64,000 bases of DNA from Bog-257 sp963846715 (GCA_963846715.1 CAWJXA010000004.1:124001-188000); one strand, 5' to 3'. Shown: positions 26,522 to 36,686, numbered from the stretch's first letter. The notes: generated by a model not told the origin, from the letters alone. A program made the numbers and translations.

Positions 26522-27582
26522 AGCCAAGCAAGTTTTTCATATTTCTTTTCGTTCTGTTGGCGATAGCGACCGGGTACTACTTTTACTCCACGGACCGCAC
26601 CACCGACACCGTGCTGATCGGAATCGTAGATGCAAATCAAGTGCTGGTGAGTTCCAAGGTCATGGGGCGGATCGAAAAGCTGTATGTGGATGAGGGATCG
26701 AAAGTCAAAGCGGGAGACCTGATAGCCGAGATCGACTCTGCCGAACTTGAAGCCCAGAAGAACGCGGCCGAGGCCACGATTCATGCGTACGATTCGCAGG
26801 TATCTTCCATGCGGGCCACTGAGGCACAGACGCTTGGCGAAACCAATAGCGGCGTCGTGAACGCGCAGGCGCGATTGGCTGCGTCCAAAGCCACATTGCT
26901 TCAGGCGCAAGCCGACCTGGCGCGGATTCAAAGCGATTCGCAGCGCATGATCGCGTTGGCGCAAGCGGGGGTCGAATCTGACCAGGACCGCGTACGGGCC
27001 GATCAGCAATTGAAGGCGCAACAAGCCGCGGTGGTGAGCGCGCAGAAAAACGTGGATGCGGCCCGGGCGGACCTCAACACCGCCATCGCGCGGACCCACC
27101 AGCAACGAGCTGCAGCTAGCAATGTTGCAGCGGATGTGGCGCAGGTGGCCAATGCGCGTGCCCAAATGGCTGAAGCTGAAACCAGGCTGGGCTACACCAA
27201 GATCTACGCGCCCGTCTCGGGAACGGTTTCGGTTAGAGCAACGCGACAGGGCGAGGTCGTCAATCCCGGAACGCCGATTGTAACCATCATTGATTTTGGC
27301 GACACCTGGGTCCGTGCCGAAGCACCGGAAACCGAGGCCCGCTTCATTGCAGACGGGGACAAACTTAAGGTGCGTTTACCTGCAGGCCAGCCCATGGAAG
27401 GGACGGTGATCTTTAAGGCCGTGGAGAGCGATTATGCAACCCAGCGCGACGTCAGCCGCCGGAAGCGCGACATCAAGACCATTGGTCTGAAGCTGAAGGT
27501 TGACAATCCTGACGGCACGCTGGTGCCCGGAATGACCGCTGAGGTACTCCTTCCTCAAAACCTGACGAAAGGCGCGCGATGA
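26518..27582 (+). CDS. HlyD/EmrA-type membrane fusion protein
   Basis: 354 residues: an N-terminal anchor (FFIFLFVLLAIATGYYFY), a biotinyl-lipoyl-like half (VLVSSKVMGRIEKLYVDEGS and KVKAGDLIAEIDSAEL), a long alpha-helical hairpin rich in Ala/Gln, the second lipoyl half (TKIYAPVSGTVSVRATRQGE) and a beta-barrel. The periplasmic adaptor of the exporter encoded by the next two genes. Both ends overlap neighbours by 4 bp. Confidence 0.9.
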   Translation: MKPSKFFIFLFVLLAIATGYYFYSTDRTTDTVLIGIVDANQVLVSSKVMGRIEKLYVDEGSKVKAGDLIAEIDSAELEAQKNAAEATIHAYDSQVSSMRATEAQTLGETNSGVVNAQARLAASKATLLQAQADLARIQSDSQRMIALAQAGVESDQDRVRADQQLKAQQAAVVSAQKNVDAARADLNTAIARTHQQRAAASNVAADVAQVANARAQMAEAETRLGYTKIYAPVSGTVSVRATRQGEVVNPGTPIVTIIDFGDTWVRAEAPETEARFIADGDKLKVRLPAGQPMEGTVIFKAVESDYATQRDVSRRKRDIKTIGLKLKVDNPDGTLVPGMTAEVLLPQNLTKGAR

Positions 27583-28631
27583 GCTGGTTCAGTGCAAAAT
27601 CGAAACCCAGCGCTGGTTGTGATGCGCCTGCCAGCGGCGATGCCATTGTGGTGGACCACGTCATCAAGAAGTACGGTGACTTCACCGCGGTGGATGAGGT
27701 TTCGTTCAACGTGCATCAGGGCGAAATCTTCGGCCTGTTAGGACCGAATGGCGCCGGCAAATCGACCCTGATTCGCATGATGACGACGCTGTTGCCCCTG
27801 ACCAGCGGGCGGGCCCTGATTAACGGTTTCGACGTGGCCAAGGACCCCGACTCCGCGCGGCAATGCATCGGCGTAATCCCGCAGGCGCTGACCAGCGATA
27901 TCGACCTCACCGTGGAAGAAAATCTCAGCATTTACGCCAAGCTGTACGGGGTTTCAGCCGAAGCTCGTAAGCACAACATCGACGAGCTATTGGAAACGGT
28001 GGACCTTACGAAGTGGCGGAACGCACAAACCAAGACCCTCTCCGGCGGCATGCGACGCCGCCTGGAGATCGCGCGCGGCCTGGTACACAGCCCGAAAATA
28101 TTTTTTCTGGATGAGCCGACTACTGGATTAGATCCGGTGTCGCGCGTGGCAGTGTGGGAGATGCTGACCGAGATCAAGAATCGGCGCGCCCTGACCATCC
28201 TGATCACAACGCACTATATGGACGAAGCGGACCGGCTTTGCGATCGGTTGGCGATTGTGGACCATGGGAAGCTGGTGGCGCTGGACTCTCCCATGGCGCT
28301 GAAGGCGAGTGTGCCGGGTACCAACGTCATTGAAGCTCAGTTCCTCAATGCCCCCGGGGACTGGCATGAGGAACTTGGGAAGCTGGAGGATGTTACCTCG
28401 GTGCAGCCCGTGGGTGCCGACATGTATCGCATTCTTAGCAGCAACGGTTCGAAGACCACGACAGAATTGGTGGAACTTGCGGTGCGCTCTAACGTGCAGG
28501 TCAAATCGCTGTCCGTGCAGAACACCACGCTGGACGATGTATTCGTGCACTACACCGGCCGGCAGCTACGCGATGAGCAGGTCAAGGCCTACGGCTTTGT
28601 AATGCCAGAGCGTCCGGGGATGCGGCCATGA
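27579..28631 (+). CDS. ABC-2 type exporter ATPase
   Basis: 350 residues, DrrA/YbhF-like. Walker A GPNGAGKST, Q-loop VIPQAL, signature LSGGMRRRLEIARGL, Walker B IFFLDEPTTGLD, and the switch His in ITTHYMDEADRLCDRL. A DrrA-like C-terminal domain (residues about 235-330) is followed by a short tail. Powers the permease encoded next, which it overlaps by 4 bp. Confidence 0.93.
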   Translation: MSWFSAKSKPSAGCDAPASGDAIVVDHVIKKYGDFTAVDEVSFNVHQGEIFGLLGPNGAGKSTLIRMMTTLLPLTSGRALINGFDVAKDPDSARQCIGVIPQALTSDIDLTVEENLSIYAKLYGVSAEARKHNIDELLETVDLTKWRNAQTKTLSGGMRRRLEIARGLVHSPKIFFLDEPTTGLDPVSRVAVWEMLTEIKNRRALTILITTHYMDEADRLCDRLAIVDHGKLVALDSPMALKASVPGTNVIEAQFLNAPGDWHEELGKLEDVTSVQPVGADMYRILSSNGSKTTTELVELAVRSNVQVKSLSVQNTTLDDVFVHYTGRQLRDEQVKAYGFVMPERPGMRP

Positions 28632-29743
28632 ACAGAATGTGGGCTATTGTCGAGCGCGAACTACGGAAGTTCTTCCGTTCTCCGACGCTGATGCTGGTAG
28701 CGATGGTCTTTCCCCTAGTGCAGCTCATCGTGCTCGGAAACGCGTTTGGTGGAAAGATCAAGGAGGCCCGTCTCGGGGTCGTCGATCAGGACCACGGGAC
28801 ACAGGCGGTGAAGGTCCGCGAGGCGCTGGCAGCGGTGCAGTCCAATGCGCGGACGTTTGTCCCCGTGCCCTACGACAGCGACAAACAGGCGATGGAAGAC
28901 GTGCGCACGGGAAGGCTGGACGGAGCCATCATTATTCCGCCGGAATACTCGCGGCGCGTGTACGAAGAGAACCATCCGCGGATTGCGTTGGTGGTGGACA
29001 ACACCGACAACTTCATGAGTTCGACCCTGGAGCAGGAGTTCAGCGACCTGACCAAGGCGCTGAATAATCCCGATGTCGAGCCCTCGCGCATCTTGCAGCA
29101 GATCACGCTCGATACGGTGGAACTGTATCCCTATATCGAGTATATGAAGTATCTCCTGCCGGGATCGATCGCCCTGGCCATGTTCGTTTCGGTCATGATC
29201 GGCGGGGGCATGCTGTACATCGACGACAAAGCGCGCGGCGTGCATGAAGGTTACCTGGTGACGCCGATTACCAAGTTCGAACTGGTGGCTGGGCTCAATA
29301 TCGCAGGCGCTATCAAAGCGATCATGGCCGGCATTGTGATTACGGTGCTGGGGTCACTGCTGGCTGGGCTGGGGACTGCCTTCACGCCGCAAAACATGCT
29401 CTACGTTTTTCTGATGGTGGTGGCCACCTCGCTGGCGTTTAACACCATGATGTTCCTGCTCATGGTGCGAGTGGAGGACCCTCTGGTGCCGCGCGCCATG
29501 TTCGGAATCCTCAATACGCTGTTATTTTTTCCGAGCGGCGCCATCTATCCGGTCAAGGCATTTCCGGCGTGGCTTCGCGGAATAGCCTATGTCGATCCGT
29601 TCACGTACTCGGTGCACGGCTTCAAGGCCATCCTGTTGAAGGATGCGGGCTTTGCGGCCATCCGCACCGATCTACTATATCTGACGGTGGCGGCGGCAAT
29701 CATGATCACCATCGCAACCGCATTGTTCAAACGGACCCTGTAG
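28628..29743 (+). CDS. ABC-2 type exporter permease
   Basis: 371 residues. One N-terminal helix (LMLVAMVFPLVQLIVLGNAF), a large periplasmic loop (residues about 40-170), then five helices including SIALAMFVSVMIGGGMLYID and GIVITVLGSLLAGLGTAF, and the ABC-2 signature around FPSGAIYPVKAFPAWLRGIA. Typical YhhJ/YbhR half-transporter. Last gene of the tetR-hlyD-ATPase-permease operon; likely a drug or lipid exporter. Confidence 0.92.
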   Translation: MNRMWAIVERELRKFFRSPTLMLVAMVFPLVQLIVLGNAFGGKIKEARLGVVDQDHGTQAVKVREALAAVQSNARTFVPVPYDSDKQAMEDVRTGRLDGAIIIPPEYSRRVYEENHPRIALVVDNTDNFMSSTLEQEFSDLTKALNNPDVEPSRILQQITLDTVELYPYIEYMKYLLPGSIALAMFVSVMIGGGMLYIDDKARGVHEGYLVTPITKFELVAGLNIAGAIKAIMAGIVITVLGSLLAGLGTAFTPQNMLYVFLMVVATSLAFNTMMFLLMVRVEDPLVPRAMFGILNTLLFFPSGAIYPVKAFPAWLRGIAYVDPFTYSVHGFKAILLKDAGFAAIRTDLLYLTVAAAIMITIATALFKRTL

Positions 29744-29889
29744 CAGCTGCCATCTTGAACATCACCAAAAAACGTTACGGAGCGCGGCAAACCCTTATCG
29801 CTTGGTGGCATCTCTTTTATTTGAGAGATGTCCTGTCACATTCGGAGTCCGCACACTTCACAAAAGAACATCATCTATAGGAGGACGGC

Positions 29890-30165
29890 ATGAAGAGTTT
29901 TCTGATTGGCTTGGGGCTGGGAGTTGGCCTTGGCATTCTATTCGCACCCATGAGCGGGGAGGAAACCCGCAACAACTTATCGGACAAAGCCAACGATCTG
30001 GCCAGCTCAGCCCGCGACACCTATGAGCAGGGACGCGACAAGGTCCAACGCGGAGTGCAGTCGATCCGCGGAACTGCCGAGCGCGCCATGGGCAAAGCTC
30101 GCTCAACCACGCAAGACGTTGCCCACGCCACAGGTACCGAGAGCAGCATGCCGGGCGGCATCTAA
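29890..30165 (+). CDS. YtxH-like small protein
   Basis: 91 residues, AGGAGGACGGC just upstream of ATG 29890. A hydrophobic N-terminal segment (FLIGLGLGVGLGILFAP) followed by the YtxH signature MSGEETRNNLSDKANDL and a charged helical, probably coiled region. Proteins of this kind are general stress or envelope-associated small proteins; function is unknown. Confidence 0.8.
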   Translation: MKSFLIGLGLGVGLGILFAPMSGEETRNNLSDKANDLASSARDTYEQGRDKVQRGVQSIRGTAERAMGKARSTTQDVAHATGTESSMPGGI

Positions 30166-30180
30166 ATCACTCTCGGAAGG

Positions 30181-30350
30181 GTATCTCCGCTCGTACGGGT
30201 AGTGCGGGCCTTCAGACCCGCGAATAAGGCGAGAAGAAAAATCGCTCAAGCCGCTGAGGTCAACGACCTCAGCGGCTTGAGCAACGTGTTTGGCCGAGGC
30301 GGAACGCGGCGCTGAAGCGCCGCACTACCCTACAAATCGGATACATCTAT
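30181..30350 (+). repeat. Family A MITE-like element, copy A2
   Basis: Same arms and internal hairpin (CCGCTGAGGTCAACGACCTCAGCGG) as A1 but in the opposite orientation. The right border ends GATACATC followed by TA; the left end is shorter (starts near TATCTCCGCTCGTACGGG), so this copy seems truncated. The remainder of the gap to 30505 contains nothing else recognisable. Confidence 0.7.
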
Positions 30351-30505
30351 TCAGGATCCGCTATAACTCACTCTCGGAAGGGTTCTTCTTAAGGCAGACG
30401 GAGCATCGTCTGCCTTTTGCTGCGCGCAAATCTTCCACCCCGACGATCACAATTCTTCGAGTCGGTTATTCTAGTGATTCTGAGCTTCTGAGGAGAGGAA
30501 CTTAC

Positions 30506-30769
30506 ATGCAAGTATTGGAAAACTGGCATCCCCAGGGCGTCACCGTTTATATGGACGATAAGCGATTCGTGAAATGCGTGCTGACCGATTGCAAACTGGT
30601 CTATGGCGGGGGTGATGTGACCTGGGAGAACACGCAATTTGTAAATTGCCAGCTCAGCTTTGACGGAGCCGCCCAGCGGACCGTCGCCTACCTACAGAAT
30701 TTCGGCTTGATGAAACCGCCCGTGAATAACGCAACGCCCTCCGCGCAACCAAATTCGGGAGTTAACTAG
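30506..30769 (+). CDS. Small hypothetical protein
   Basis: 87 residues from ATG 30506 behind AGGAGAGGAA; the frame is open from 30290, but that part lies in repeat A2. Alternating hydrophobic/polar pattern (VTVYMDDKRFVKCVLTDCKL and TWENTQFVNCQLSFDG) suggests a short beta-helix or pentapeptide-like coil, then NFGLMKPP and a disordered tail. No family with known function recognised. Confidence 0.6.
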   Translation: MQVLENWHPQGVTVYMDDKRFVKCVLTDCKLVYGGGDVTWENTQFVNCQLSFDGAAQRTVAYLQNFGLMKPPVNNATPSAQPNSGVN

Positions 30770-30803
30770 CCTTGAGCGGTTTGCCGTCAACTCCTAGTCG
30801 AAT

Positions 30804-32102
30804 CTACGGCGTGATTTCCCAGACGACGCCACAGCCAATGGTTTCGCAGTGTGATCGGTCCCCTCCGCCGGAAGCGGTTCCGAAAAGATTGCCGTTAGCA
30901 TCGACGAAGATACTCCCAACCGGCCACCGCCCGTCGGCGCTCGCTGGAGTAAAGTCGTGAAGGTCGGTATAGAGCCAGGTTCCGTCGCCCTGCGGGGCCA
31001 GCTTGAACACCGAGCCATATCCAAAAGCGCCGTCCTGGTAAGTAGTGCCGTAGAGATTGCCGGCCGCGTCCATGGTCAGACTGTCTTCAGGGCCGCCGTA
31101 TGCCCCGCTAAGGCTGGACAGCGTGGTAAGGCTCCAGCTTCCGTGTAAGTTCGCCAGCTTGTATACGGTTCCACCATTCGTTCCTGCACCCGCCGCGACG
31201 GTAGTGCCGTAGAGATTGCCGGCGCTATCGAAGACGAGACCGCCAACTGGACCTAACCCGTCGCCGCCTCCCTGGAAGCTGTAGAGAGTGCTCTCGGTCC
31301 AACCGGATGCGGACGGCGCCAACTCGTAGATCATGCCGTATCCATAGAGACCATAGTTACTCGCCGCACCATACAAATTGCCACGACTATCGAAGATCAC
31401 CCCTGACTGGGGGTAGGCGCCGGTTTCTAGCGCGAAGCTGTAAAGCGTGCTTTCCGTCCAGCCACCATGGGAGGGCACCAGCGCAAATACAGCCCCGACG
31501 CCGTTGTCGCCACCTTGAAGCGTCGTGCCATAGACGTTCCCTGCTTGATCGAAGTTAAGATCGCCCCAGGTTGGATTCGAACCATCGCGACCGCCGGTGA
31601 ACCGGTAGAGCACCGTCTCCGTCCCACTACAGAAAGCTTTCTCGCATACGCGAGCTTGCGGCGTAACTCGGTACACCGTGCCGCAGCTGTCCCCTGGGCA
31701 TCCCGGAATTCCTCCTGAATACGTCGTACCGTAAAGGCCTCCATTGGGACCAGGCACTGCGCGAGACAGGGGGCCGTTCCCATCGGTTCCTCCCTGAAAG
31801 CTATAGAACGGAACCAGGATCCAGCCTGAGGTTTTGTGCGTCAGTTTGAACACGACGCCGCAGCCATTTCGTGTTCGGCACTCATCGTTTCCCATGTAGC
31901 CGCCGGACGAAGTTGTCCCGTAGAAGTTTCCAGCGGCATCCATCGTAAGGCCAGCCTGAGGAATGGCGCCGTCGGCACCGCCGGTGAAGCTATGAATCAC
32001 GGTTAATGTTTGCGCATGCGTCGTTGGAGATAGAAGCGTAGCGAACAGAAGCACGATTCCTAACGTCATTCTGAATGGGAAGGCAATTTTTTTGGTCTGC
32101 AT
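30804..32102 (-). CDS. Secreted GloVer tandem-repeat protein
   Basis: About 432 residues from ATG 32102 (MQTKKIAFPF, GAGG nearby); ATG 32117 is an alternative. The signal peptide ends THAQ. Then seven to eight repeats of about 45-50 residues built on LYSFxGGxDG, GLxxDxxGNLYGTTxxGG and VYKLxP, e.g. LTMDAAGNFYGTTSSGG and GGTVYKLANLHGSW. This is the GloVer tandem repeat found in many Acidobacteria and probably folds as a beta-propeller. The chain ends in CGVVWEITP without a sorting tail. Function unknown. Confidence 0.85.
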   Translation of the reverse strand: MQTKKIAFPFRMTLGIVLLFATLLSPTTHAQTLTVIHSFTGGADGAIPQAGLTMDAAGNFYGTTSSGGYMGNDECRTRNGCGVVFKLTHKTSGWILVPFYSFQGGTDGNGPLSRAVPGPNGGLYGTTYSGGIPGCPGDSCGTVYRVTPQARVCEKAFCSGTETVLYRFTGGRDGSNPTWGDLNFDQAGNVYGTTLQGGDNGVGAVFALVPSHGGWTESTLYSFALETGAYPQSGVIFDSRGNLYGAASNYGLYGYGMIYELAPSASGWTESTLYSFQGGGDGLGPVGGLVFDSAGNLYGTTVAAGAGTNGGTVYKLANLHGSWSLTTLSSLSGAYGGPEDSLTMDAAGNLYGTTYQDGAFGYGSVFKLAPQGDGTWLYTDLHDFTPASADGRWPVGSIFVDANGNLFGTASGGGDRSHCETIGCGVVWEITP

Positions 32103-32335
32103 CGCATTTATCCTCATCACGCTTGCCTGAGATGACGAAGTGAGTGCGCCAACTTCGCAAAGAAGTTTACACCGGCCCGGTTTATCGCGACAGGAAGAGT
32201 TGCAAGAACACAATCCCTACAACCACGAATGAACGCTAGCTGGCTCCCCCTGTGTACGAGTGGTACTCGGCTTTACTTTGGCGAGGGTGTACGTCAGAAT
32301 GGTAGTCAGCAAATCGGGCCCCAGCGAGGAATTCC

Positions 32336-32653
32336 GTGAAGTTTCGAGGATGGCTACTGATGTTGTTGTTTGTGCACGTTCTGCTGCACCCCTTGGTGCA
32401 TGCGATCGGCACATCAGGAGCGGCAAGTGACCTCGTCCGCGTATCCGCCAGTTCGACTGAATTAGACAGCAGTCTGGCTACCGGCGATCAATGCGAGCTT
32501 TGCCGCGTTGGACATAACACCATCGTCACCCCAAAACTGCCGCAGACCGATCTACTGAATCCGCGGTGGATTCGGGTCACGCTTCAGGCAGTTAACTACG
32601 CGTCGCTTCAAGCCGACCAGCGAATCCCCTCCCGGGCGCCGCCCAGCCTCTAA
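32336..32653 (+). CDS. Small secreted CxxC protein upstream of the TonB receptor
   Basis: 105 residues from a GTG at 32336. Signal peptide (WLLMLLFVHVLLHPLVHAIG), then a mature part with CELCRVGHN and a Pro-rich end. The Cys-x-x-Cys plus His resembles small periplasmic metal-associated proteins (DUF2946-like), but the match is weak. Located 144 bp before the broken outer-membrane receptor on the same strand. Confidence 0.5.
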   Translation: MKFRGWLLMLLFVHVLLHPLVHAIGTSGAASDLVRVSASSTELDSSLATGDQCELCRVGHNTIVTPKLPQTDLLNPRWIRVTLQAVNYASLQADQRIPSRAPPSL

Positions 32654-32796
32654 TCCAAACTCCCAACTCTGAAAACTTGTGATGGCGCGTCCTCGTACGC
32701 GCGCATGCATGCATTTTTCATTGCTCTCGTCGTGCTGCCCGCACTTTGTTGCGCGGGCTGAACACGATTGCGAGAGCTGGCGAAATTGGAGGAGAG

Positions 32797-35624
32797 ATGG
32801 TTTTGAAGCAGGAAAGTATCGAGACGGATTTCCGTCACAGGTCCGGCAAAGCAGCTGTGGTAGTAGTGTTCTGGGTGGCGCTTTGGGTTATCGACCGCAA
32901 GCGCGCAAACCACTGGAAACTCATCGCTAAGTGGCGTGGTTTCCGATCCGACCGGGGCGGTAGTGCCGGGTGCGACTGTCGAGATTCATAACCCGGTCAG
33001 CCAATTCGACCGGTCAACCACGACCGACAGCGCAGGCCGATTCAGCTTTACAAACATTCCCCTTAATCCTTACCACCTCAGTGTCAAAGTGACCGGGTTC
33101 GCTGCTTATTCGCAGGACGTTGATGTGCATTCCGCTGTGCCGCTGAACCTCAAGATCACTTTGCAGATAGCTGGTTCTGCCGAAAACGTTACCGTCCAGG
33201 CCGAGGCGACCGACCTGCTGGAAAACGATCCGACGTTCCATACGCGACATGGACCGGCAATCTGTTCGAGAAGGTTCCAGTCGGAGAGCGCCTCCTCGGA
33301 GCTGAGTTCGATGGTCACGCTGGCATCCCCAGGGATCGCCGCCGATTCCAACGGCCTGTTCCACGGACTGGGCGATCACGCGTCAAACTCCTTTTCTCTG
33401 GACGGCCAGCCTATCACCGACCAGCAGAGCAAGGTATTCTCCAACCAGATTCCGCTGGACGCCGTGCAATCGATGACGGTCATCGGCGGGGCTCCGCCGG
33501 CCGAGTACGGAGACAAGACAAGCCTGGTGATTGACGTGAGCACGCGTTCGGGACTGGGCTCGACCACGCCGCACGGCGCCGTCACCGCCTGCTACGGCTA
33601 CGTTTGGCACCTCGAACCTGGATATGAATTTCTCCTACGGCGGCAAGAACTGGGGGAACTTCATTGCGGCCAATGGACTCGACACCGGCCGCTTTCTCGA
33701 TCCGGCCGGAGTTCGCGGTCTTCCATGCGCAAGGGCAACGAGGAGAACATGTTCGACCGTTTCGACTACGCGTTTCACAGAAAGAGCGCGCTGCACTTGA
33801 ACTTCCAGTTTACCCGCTCGTGGTTTCAGACCCCGAACTCGTATGACCAGCAGTATCACGATATTCACGTGGCATCGCTGCAAACCAACCCCATGACGGG
33901 CGCTCACTTAGGGCCGACCGATCAGCGTATCAAAATTCTCACCTTCAACATCGCGCCTACATGGACCACACGATTAAGCCCGAATGCCGTCCTGAATGTG
34001 ACGGGCTACGTGCGGCGCGACGCCTACAACTACTACCCCAGCAACGACCCCTTCGACGACCTTGGCGCTCCGGCGAATCTCCAGAGGGAAACCGTTGCCC
34101 AGCAGCGCAGCCTTCTCAATGCCGGCGCGATTGCGAACATCAGCTACACGAAAGGCATTCACAACTGGAAGGCCGGGGTTATGTATGAGCAGACCTTCCT
34201 GAACGAGAATGACCAGCTCGGGATTGTCGATCCAACGTACAACGCACCTTGCTTAAATGGAAATGCCGTCCCGGTCAACGGTTTTACCGATCCCTCGCAG
34301 TGCGCTGTAGCCGGATACCAGCCCAACATCGCTTCGAACCCGAACGCGCCCAATTCCGCTGCTGTATCCGTTATTCAACGGTGTTCTGCTGCCTTACGAC
34401 CTGACGCGCGGAGGGGTCCTGTTCCCATTTGTCGGCCACACCGACGTTAAGGAGCTCGCGATGTACGTGCATCGACAACATCACCGTGCGCAACTGGAGC
34501 TTCAACCTGGGGATTCGCGGAGACTTCTACAACGGGCTTGTCGACCGCCACCCAGGCGGAGCCCCGGGTGGGGATTGCTTACAACATCCAGAAAACCAAT
34601 ACCGTTCTTCGCGTCTCCTATGCGCGCACCTTGGAGACTCCTTTCAACGAGAACCTGGTGCTCTCCAGCCTGGGATGCGGCTCGCCCGTGCTGAATCCTC
34701 TTCTGGCCTGCTCATCCAGACGACTGACGCCATTGGCACCCGGCTTTCGCAATGAATTCCATGCCGGCCTGCAACAAGCCGTCGGAAAGTTCCTGGTGAT
34801 CGACGGCGAATACATCTGGAAGTACACGCATAGCGCCTACGACTTCAGCGTGCTGGGCAATACCCCGATCACCTTCCCGATCGAATGGCATAACTCAAAG
34901 ATTCCGGGATGGGCGTTGCGCGCCAGCATGCCGGTCATACCACGGCTTCAGCGCGCTGGTGGTGATGTCCAGTGTCGCCGCCCGGTTCTTCACTCCGCAG
35001 ATCGCGGGAGCGGGAGCTACTCCCTCGGCGCCGCTCGGGGTTTTCCGCATTGACCACGACGAAGCCTATAACATGACCGCACACATGCAATACCAGACGC
35101 CTTGGAAGCGCGGCCCGTGGTTCGGCTTCAACTGGCGCTACGACAGCGGACTGGTCGCCGGCGCAGTGCCTTGTTACGGAATCGGCCCAGAAAACGATTG
35201 CCCGCAATCGACCACGCTCAACGGACAACCCGCCATCACCATGACCGATCCAGCGGGAATCCCGTTAACCGCCGACCAGGAGTTTCAAGCCGGCTTCACT
35301 TGCAACGGCGTGCATGCTACTCCGACAACTGCGTTGCCCTTTACCTGTTTGGCATCACAATTTGGCTCAACGCTGACACAGGTACCCTCGCCGGGAACTG
35401 AAAATGACGACCACAATCCTCCGCGGATCGCATCACGAAACCTCTTTGATCTGGCAATCGGTGACGATAACCTCTTCAAGGGTGATCGCTACAAGTGGAG
35501 TCTGCAATTTAATGCAATTAACCTGCTGAACAACTACGCGCTGTACAACTTCCTGTCAACATTCAGTGGCACGCATTATGTGACGCCGAGGGCGTTGACC
35601 GCGGAGATTGGATTCCACTTCTAG
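32797..35624 (+). pseudogene. TonB-type outer-membrane receptor with carboxypeptidase-regulatory domain, multiply frameshifted
   Basis: A start ATG at 32797 (GGAGGAG) gives a signal-like N-terminus (KAAVVVVFWVALW); after a shift near 32890 the frame continues LSTASAQTTGNSSLSGVVSD. Then come the carboxypeptidase-regulatory domain (AVVPGATVEIHNPVSQFDRS), a plug (QPITDQQSKVFSNQIPLDAV) and a beta-barrel ending ALTAEIGFHF at 35624. Breaks are needed near 32890, 33250-33290 (two), 33600, 33710-33740 (two), 34370, 34550, 34720 and 34940. The strand-like protein text resumes after each. Probably an Oar/SusC-like receptor for a large ligand, now inactive unless the sequence is wrong. Confidence 0.75.
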
Positions 35625-35669
35625 GTCCAACTGCAGTGCGTGAAGGGTCGAGCACGAGCAATGAAAAAT

Positions 35670-35701
35670 CCCACCCAAGCAAAAGAAAAAGCTTGGGTGG
35701 G
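35670..35701. repeat. Dispersed hairpin downstream of the receptor
   Basis: CCCACCCAAGC-N10-GCTTGGGTGGG, perfect 11-bp arms; a second imperfect CCCACCCGGGC...GCTTGGGTGC lies at about 35741-35765. Not followed by a T-run, so a dispersed palindrome rather than a classic terminator. The 35625-35928 gap holds nothing else. Confidence 0.6.
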
Positions 35702-35928
35702 CACCCGCGTGAAGGGTGGAGCGCGATCAGATAACACTCCCACCCGGGCAAAGGAGCTTGGGTGCCGCACCCGCGCATTTCTTCACTCGGCAACGCGAGC
35801 CCGACGCTTTTCGGCATCCAGCCCACAGGCAACGCAGCCAGGAGTCTTCTCCTGACGTTTCGACGGCCAATCGATGCATGGTAGCCTGATGGGCGACGCG
35901 GACCGAGCGCGCCGATGGACTTGCGCCT

Positions 35929-36333
35929 ATGAAGAAGAAGAAATCAGCCAGCCGCAGTTCCGCCGTTACGAGCAAGCTTGGGCCGAAGGACATGGACGAG
36001 TACCTGGCCGGCGTCCCAGAACCTGCGCGTAGCACCTTGGACAAGATTCGCGCCGTGGTTCGCTCCGTCGTGCCTCCCGAGGCGACGGAGGCCATCAGCT
36101 ATGGGATTCCAACGTTCAGGTACAAAGGCGGACTGGTTGCGTTCGCCGCGTTCTCAAAGCATTGCAGCTTCTTTCCTATGAGCATGGCAGTGATGAGTAG
36201 GTTCGAAAGCGAGCTCAAGAACTTCGACACCTCCAAAGGCACGATTCGCTTTCCTCTGGACAAGCCTCCGTCAGCCACTCTGTTGAAGAAAATGGTGAAG
36301 GCGGGCATCGCAGCGAAGGAACGCAAGAGGTAG
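35929..36333 (+). CDS. DUF1801 (YdhG-like) domain protein
   Basis: 134 residues. Lys-rich N-terminal 15 residues, then the DUF1801 core: MDEYLAGVPEPARSTLDKIR, EATEAISYGIPTFRYKGG, FAAFSKHCSFFPMS and the closing GTIRFPLDKPPSATLLKKMV. Small cytosolic protein, related to the iron-chaperone fold; the biochemical role is not established. Ends 10 bp before the left inverted repeat of the toxin-antitoxin cassette. Confidence 0.85.
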   Translation: MKKKKSASRSSAVTSKLGPKDMDEYLAGVPEPARSTLDKIRAVVRSVVPPEATEAISYGIPTFRYKGGLVAFAAFSKHCSFFPMSMAVMSRFESELKNFDTSKGTIRFPLDKPPSATLLKKMVKAGIAAKERKR

Positions 36334-36342
36334 CGCTCACGC

Positions 36343-36354
36343 GGTAGTGTCCTA
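36343..36354 (+). repeat. Left inverted repeat of the toxin-antitoxin cassette
   Basis: GGTAGTGTCCTA, inverted at 38263-38274 as TAGGACACTACC: 12 of 12 bases match, and 13 of 14 if GNGG is included. Marks the left end of a 1.93-kb segment that carries three accessory genes and no transposase. Confidence 0.65.
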
Positions 36355-36534
36355 TTAGGAAGTTCTACCGAACCGCTTGCATTCAGTTTTGGCAATTGTG
36401 GCAGGTCATTTCGGCCTTGCTTTCTTCTGGCAAGCGGCTAAAATGACAGCGGGTGCGAACCCTGCCTTTGGCCGCAATCCAGAGGCAAAGCCCAGGCTCG
36501 CGGTTACCAGCTTCGGGTTGGGCGTTTATTCGAC

Positions 36535-36564
36535 GGTGGAGCTAAAGGGCATCGAACCCTCGAC
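36535..36564 (-). other. tRNA/tmRNA 3'-end-like fragment (possible attachment-site remnant)
   Basis: On the minus strand: GAGGG-TTCGATG-CCCTT forms a T-arm and is followed by TAGCTCCACC, the end typical of tmRNA. No matching tmRNA body, resume frame or D/anticodon arms are found. Such 3' fragments are classic leftovers of integrase attachment sites. The surrounding 36334-36759 gap holds otherwise only the inverted repeat and operators. Confidence 0.4.
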
Positions 36565-36686
36565 GGGTACCGTGTCAATGGAAGACCCCTCTTGCCGCCA
36601 ACAGCCCCACAAGACCAAAGGCCAGCAGTTCCAAGTCTCCATACTCGGCACTGTTGGCCTTGCATTTTCAGCAACATAGCGCTATT

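Noticed and set aside
36535..36608. Functional tRNA gene on the minus strand
   Set aside because: Acceptor and T-arm pair, but no D-arm or anticodon arm can be formed and the T-loop ends in G where a pyrimidine is required.
36377..36679. 100-residue plus-strand frame
   Set aside because: Contains the complement of a T-arm (reads KGIEPST), has no ribosome-binding site and no protein-like pattern; a typical spurious frame over a tRNA-like end.
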